Shown: positions 61,942 through 64,000 of the stretch, piece by piece
How positions within the stretch are numbered: the stretch's first letter is position 1
How the letters are laid out: every line of letters begins with the position of its first letter
NCBI GenBank assembly: GCA_028554645.1
Contig: JAQOOI010000078.1
Span: 1 to 64,000, forward strand
Length of the DNA: 64,000 nucleotides
Direction: 5' to 3'
Origin: Omphalotus guepiniiformis
Lineage: Eukaryota; Basidiomycota; Agaricomycetes; Agaricales; Omphalotaceae
Translations under genes and position numbers: made by a program
Notes under the pieces: model-generated
Database searches by the model: none
What the model was told of the DNA's origin: nothing
The model's input: only the letters and a program-made list of their open reading frames with translations

Positions 61942-64000
61942 TAAATGTTCACCTTCTATCTCTGTATCTTTTACTTCCAAGTCTTATCAAAATTTCAACT
62001 TGAATGCTGTCTTCTTTATTCTTTATACGGGTGGGCCTGAGGTGATCGTTGCAATACTGTAGATGAACGAATTACCGTTGTCCCTGATTTTTCTCGATCG
62101 TGGAAGGTGACGGAGCGAGGCGCCACTGCAAGTCACAAATGACCAGCAAGTCAGCCGGATCCTGTTGCTGTCGATCTTTTTGTTCAACCACCTTCATCTC
62201 AATCGCATTGATCTGCGTACTGACGAACATCGTAGTCACGCGCACCTCAGGAGAGCCCTAGGGAAGACTCAGAAACTGCCTCAATTGTAATCGTTTCAAT
62301 AAACGACACGGCGTCTCCTATGGTCTTTTCAAATGACCTACAATTGCGACTCTCGAATGTCGTGCAGACAAGTGCTTGCAATCGAACAATAATACAATGT
62401 GTACTAGGCTGCAGCGAAAGGGATTTTAATGCAAAGTGGCATGTTTGTTGAGTACAATGACCCTCAAGACCTTCGTGCTGCCGTCGACCGATATGACATG
62501 CCGCAGAGCTACCCAGGGCGAGCACAGTGTTGCATTTCCGTCTGAACCATTATACAAGTCGACGCAACACAACAGTGTCATACTGATCAGATTATTCCGA
62601 CCACAAAGACCACCTATCACCTGAATGGTCGGTGGCAGAGACAGGCAAAACACGACTGTGGCATCGCACACCCTCCTCACCAGGATCTCCGACTTCCGTC
62701 TCCTTCTGCAGTTTAATATCAAGCCTAATACTCCTGGATTTGCACGTGAAGACGAGAAGTACACGGTTGCTTGCGGAAGCGGCGATGGATGCCAACAAGT
62801 CGAATGTAATACAAGGACATGCGAAAATTCCAAGCGTCTAGTACAGATGCGGACTGATATTCACGATGATATCTCCGATGTCCTCCTTCCGCTCCTCAGA
62901 AATTAGGCGGGCGGTGATACTTTCGATGAGCAAAGGGGGGATGGTAGGGGAGAACGATCTTGAGCCTATTCTGGAATTAGAACCAGAAGGACGGGAAACT
63001 GGCATTCTGGCGAAGGAGTTGCAGCTCAGCGGACCTTCAAGAACATCATAGGTGTTGTATGGCTTAGGAAACACAGGACTGCTGGGGCCTAGTTGAGTAC
63101 TTGCGAGGCGCTGAAAAATCTTGGATGTAGGAGCGTTCAAGTTCAAGGAACGGTTCGGAGTTTGAGATAGACTCGAGTCTCGACGGAGAGGGTAAGTAAT
63201 AGATCTTATCATTTTATTTCAAAAAAATCAATCGATGTTAATCGCGACAATCCTGGTCCATGGGCAGCGGGCATTATCACTTCAATAACTGCAATAGCCT
63301 GTAACAAAAGACCGACGTTAGGTGTTTTAGGCAACAGCCAGATAATGTTCGGCATATTACCTCGCCGGAAGTACTTGATGGTGTGGGATGGCCCCGTGTA
63401 CAGGTCCTATGTAGCGATCAATTGATATCAGTTGCTGTAAGCACGGACGGCGACACCTCTGAGGAAACAAGATCCTTAAAGATGCACAAAGCAATAAATC
63501 TTTGTCATTCGTCAGAAATCGTAATGGCAATCCTTTGACCTGCCAGCCGTATCGTAGGCTCAATTTGAAGCGTGCATGAATTCTGAGCGCTGAGCACCAA
63601 ATTCTACAGTTTGCATACATCCATAGCCTCTTGAATGAAGAATTTTGTACCGCAGCGGCGGCATATATTTCTGGCAAATTTCTGCCAACTTCCGGTGCGA
63701 GAAAGATATTGGTAGGGGCAGGGTAGGCGTAGAAAAAATTTCACATGGCCACACGTAGAAGAGATAACGAGCTTTTTGCGTTGTAGCAAATTGCACCTGC
63801 GTTCATGCAGAACTGCCTAGTTCTGCTGCGATTTCGTGTTTGCAGTGAAGCTTCCGAGTTGCAAGCAGAAGCGGTCATGTGATCCAGCCGAGCTTGAGCG
63901 CATAAAGTCATGGTCCATTAGCGCCAGCGGCGGCGAAGCAAATGAAACTTTTTGACTTATGCCCTGCTCGTCTAATTTTCTTTCGCTCTTCAGGAGACTC
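61942..64000. other. right-hand region with no supported gene
   Basis: A minus frame at 62838-63212 (124 codons, starting MIRSITYPLRRDSSLSQTPN) is the best candidate but shows no family and could be a 5' exon or chance; minus frames at 62426-62833 could be its continuation. Nothing recognised at 63250-64000. Confidence 0.3.

Overview
The window is nuclear DNA of a basidiomycete fungus, most likely an agaricomycete. Coding regions are cut by many 45-70 nt introns, genes alternate between strands at close spacing, and several proteins have a basidiomycete look: a short Zn2Cys6 regulator, a DUF7704-type membrane protein and an HsbA-type secreted protein. There is no sign of bacterial operons, CRISPR arrays, rRNA or recognisable tRNA genes. 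Gene models were spliced by eye.

Layout. 1-8.3 kb: three consecutive damaged genes: an SKT5-type (Sel1-repeat) chitin synthase activator, an Scm3/HJURP-like centromere histone chaperone with an AT-hook, and a GMC oxidoreductase. 8.7-12.2 kb: a SAP30-like Sin3-binding protein diverging from chorismate synthase (ARO2), then an unknown acidic protein. 12.2-17.5 kb: a gene-poor stretch, an HsbA-like secreted protein and an MDR-type reductase. 17.5-24.7 kb: one 7-exon gene for an unrecognised 2172-residue coiled-coil protein. 25.5-34 kb: a membrane-anchored aspartic protease, a Sec14-like lipid transfer protein, a CofD/UPF0052-fold protein, a DUF7704-like protein and a single-pass membrane protein. 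34.7-56.5 kb: a dense housekeeping block: GCN20-type ABCF ATPase, topoisomerase II, KU80, SEC4-type Rab, ARP5 (INO80 complex), DBP3 RNA helicase and an oxysterol-binding protein. 56.5-64 kb: mostly gene-poor, with one Zn2Cys6 regulator.

How the genes relate. They do not form one pathway. Chromosome biology is prominent: the Scm3-like gene, the SAP30-like gene, TOP2, KU80 and ARP5. Several pairs are divergent with very short shared 5' regions (ARP5/DBP3 74 bp, KU80/SEC4 174 bp, SAP30-like/ARO2 207 bp, CofD-like/DUF7704 220 bp). RTCACGTG elements occur in several 5' regions.

Most notable: a GCN20 intron flanked by a 14-nt direct repeat with a period equal to the intron length, as expected for recent intron gain by duplication; two apparent GC-AG introns; and the sharp contrast between the damaged first 8.3 kb and the intact remainder. 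I found no clear new multi-gene system.
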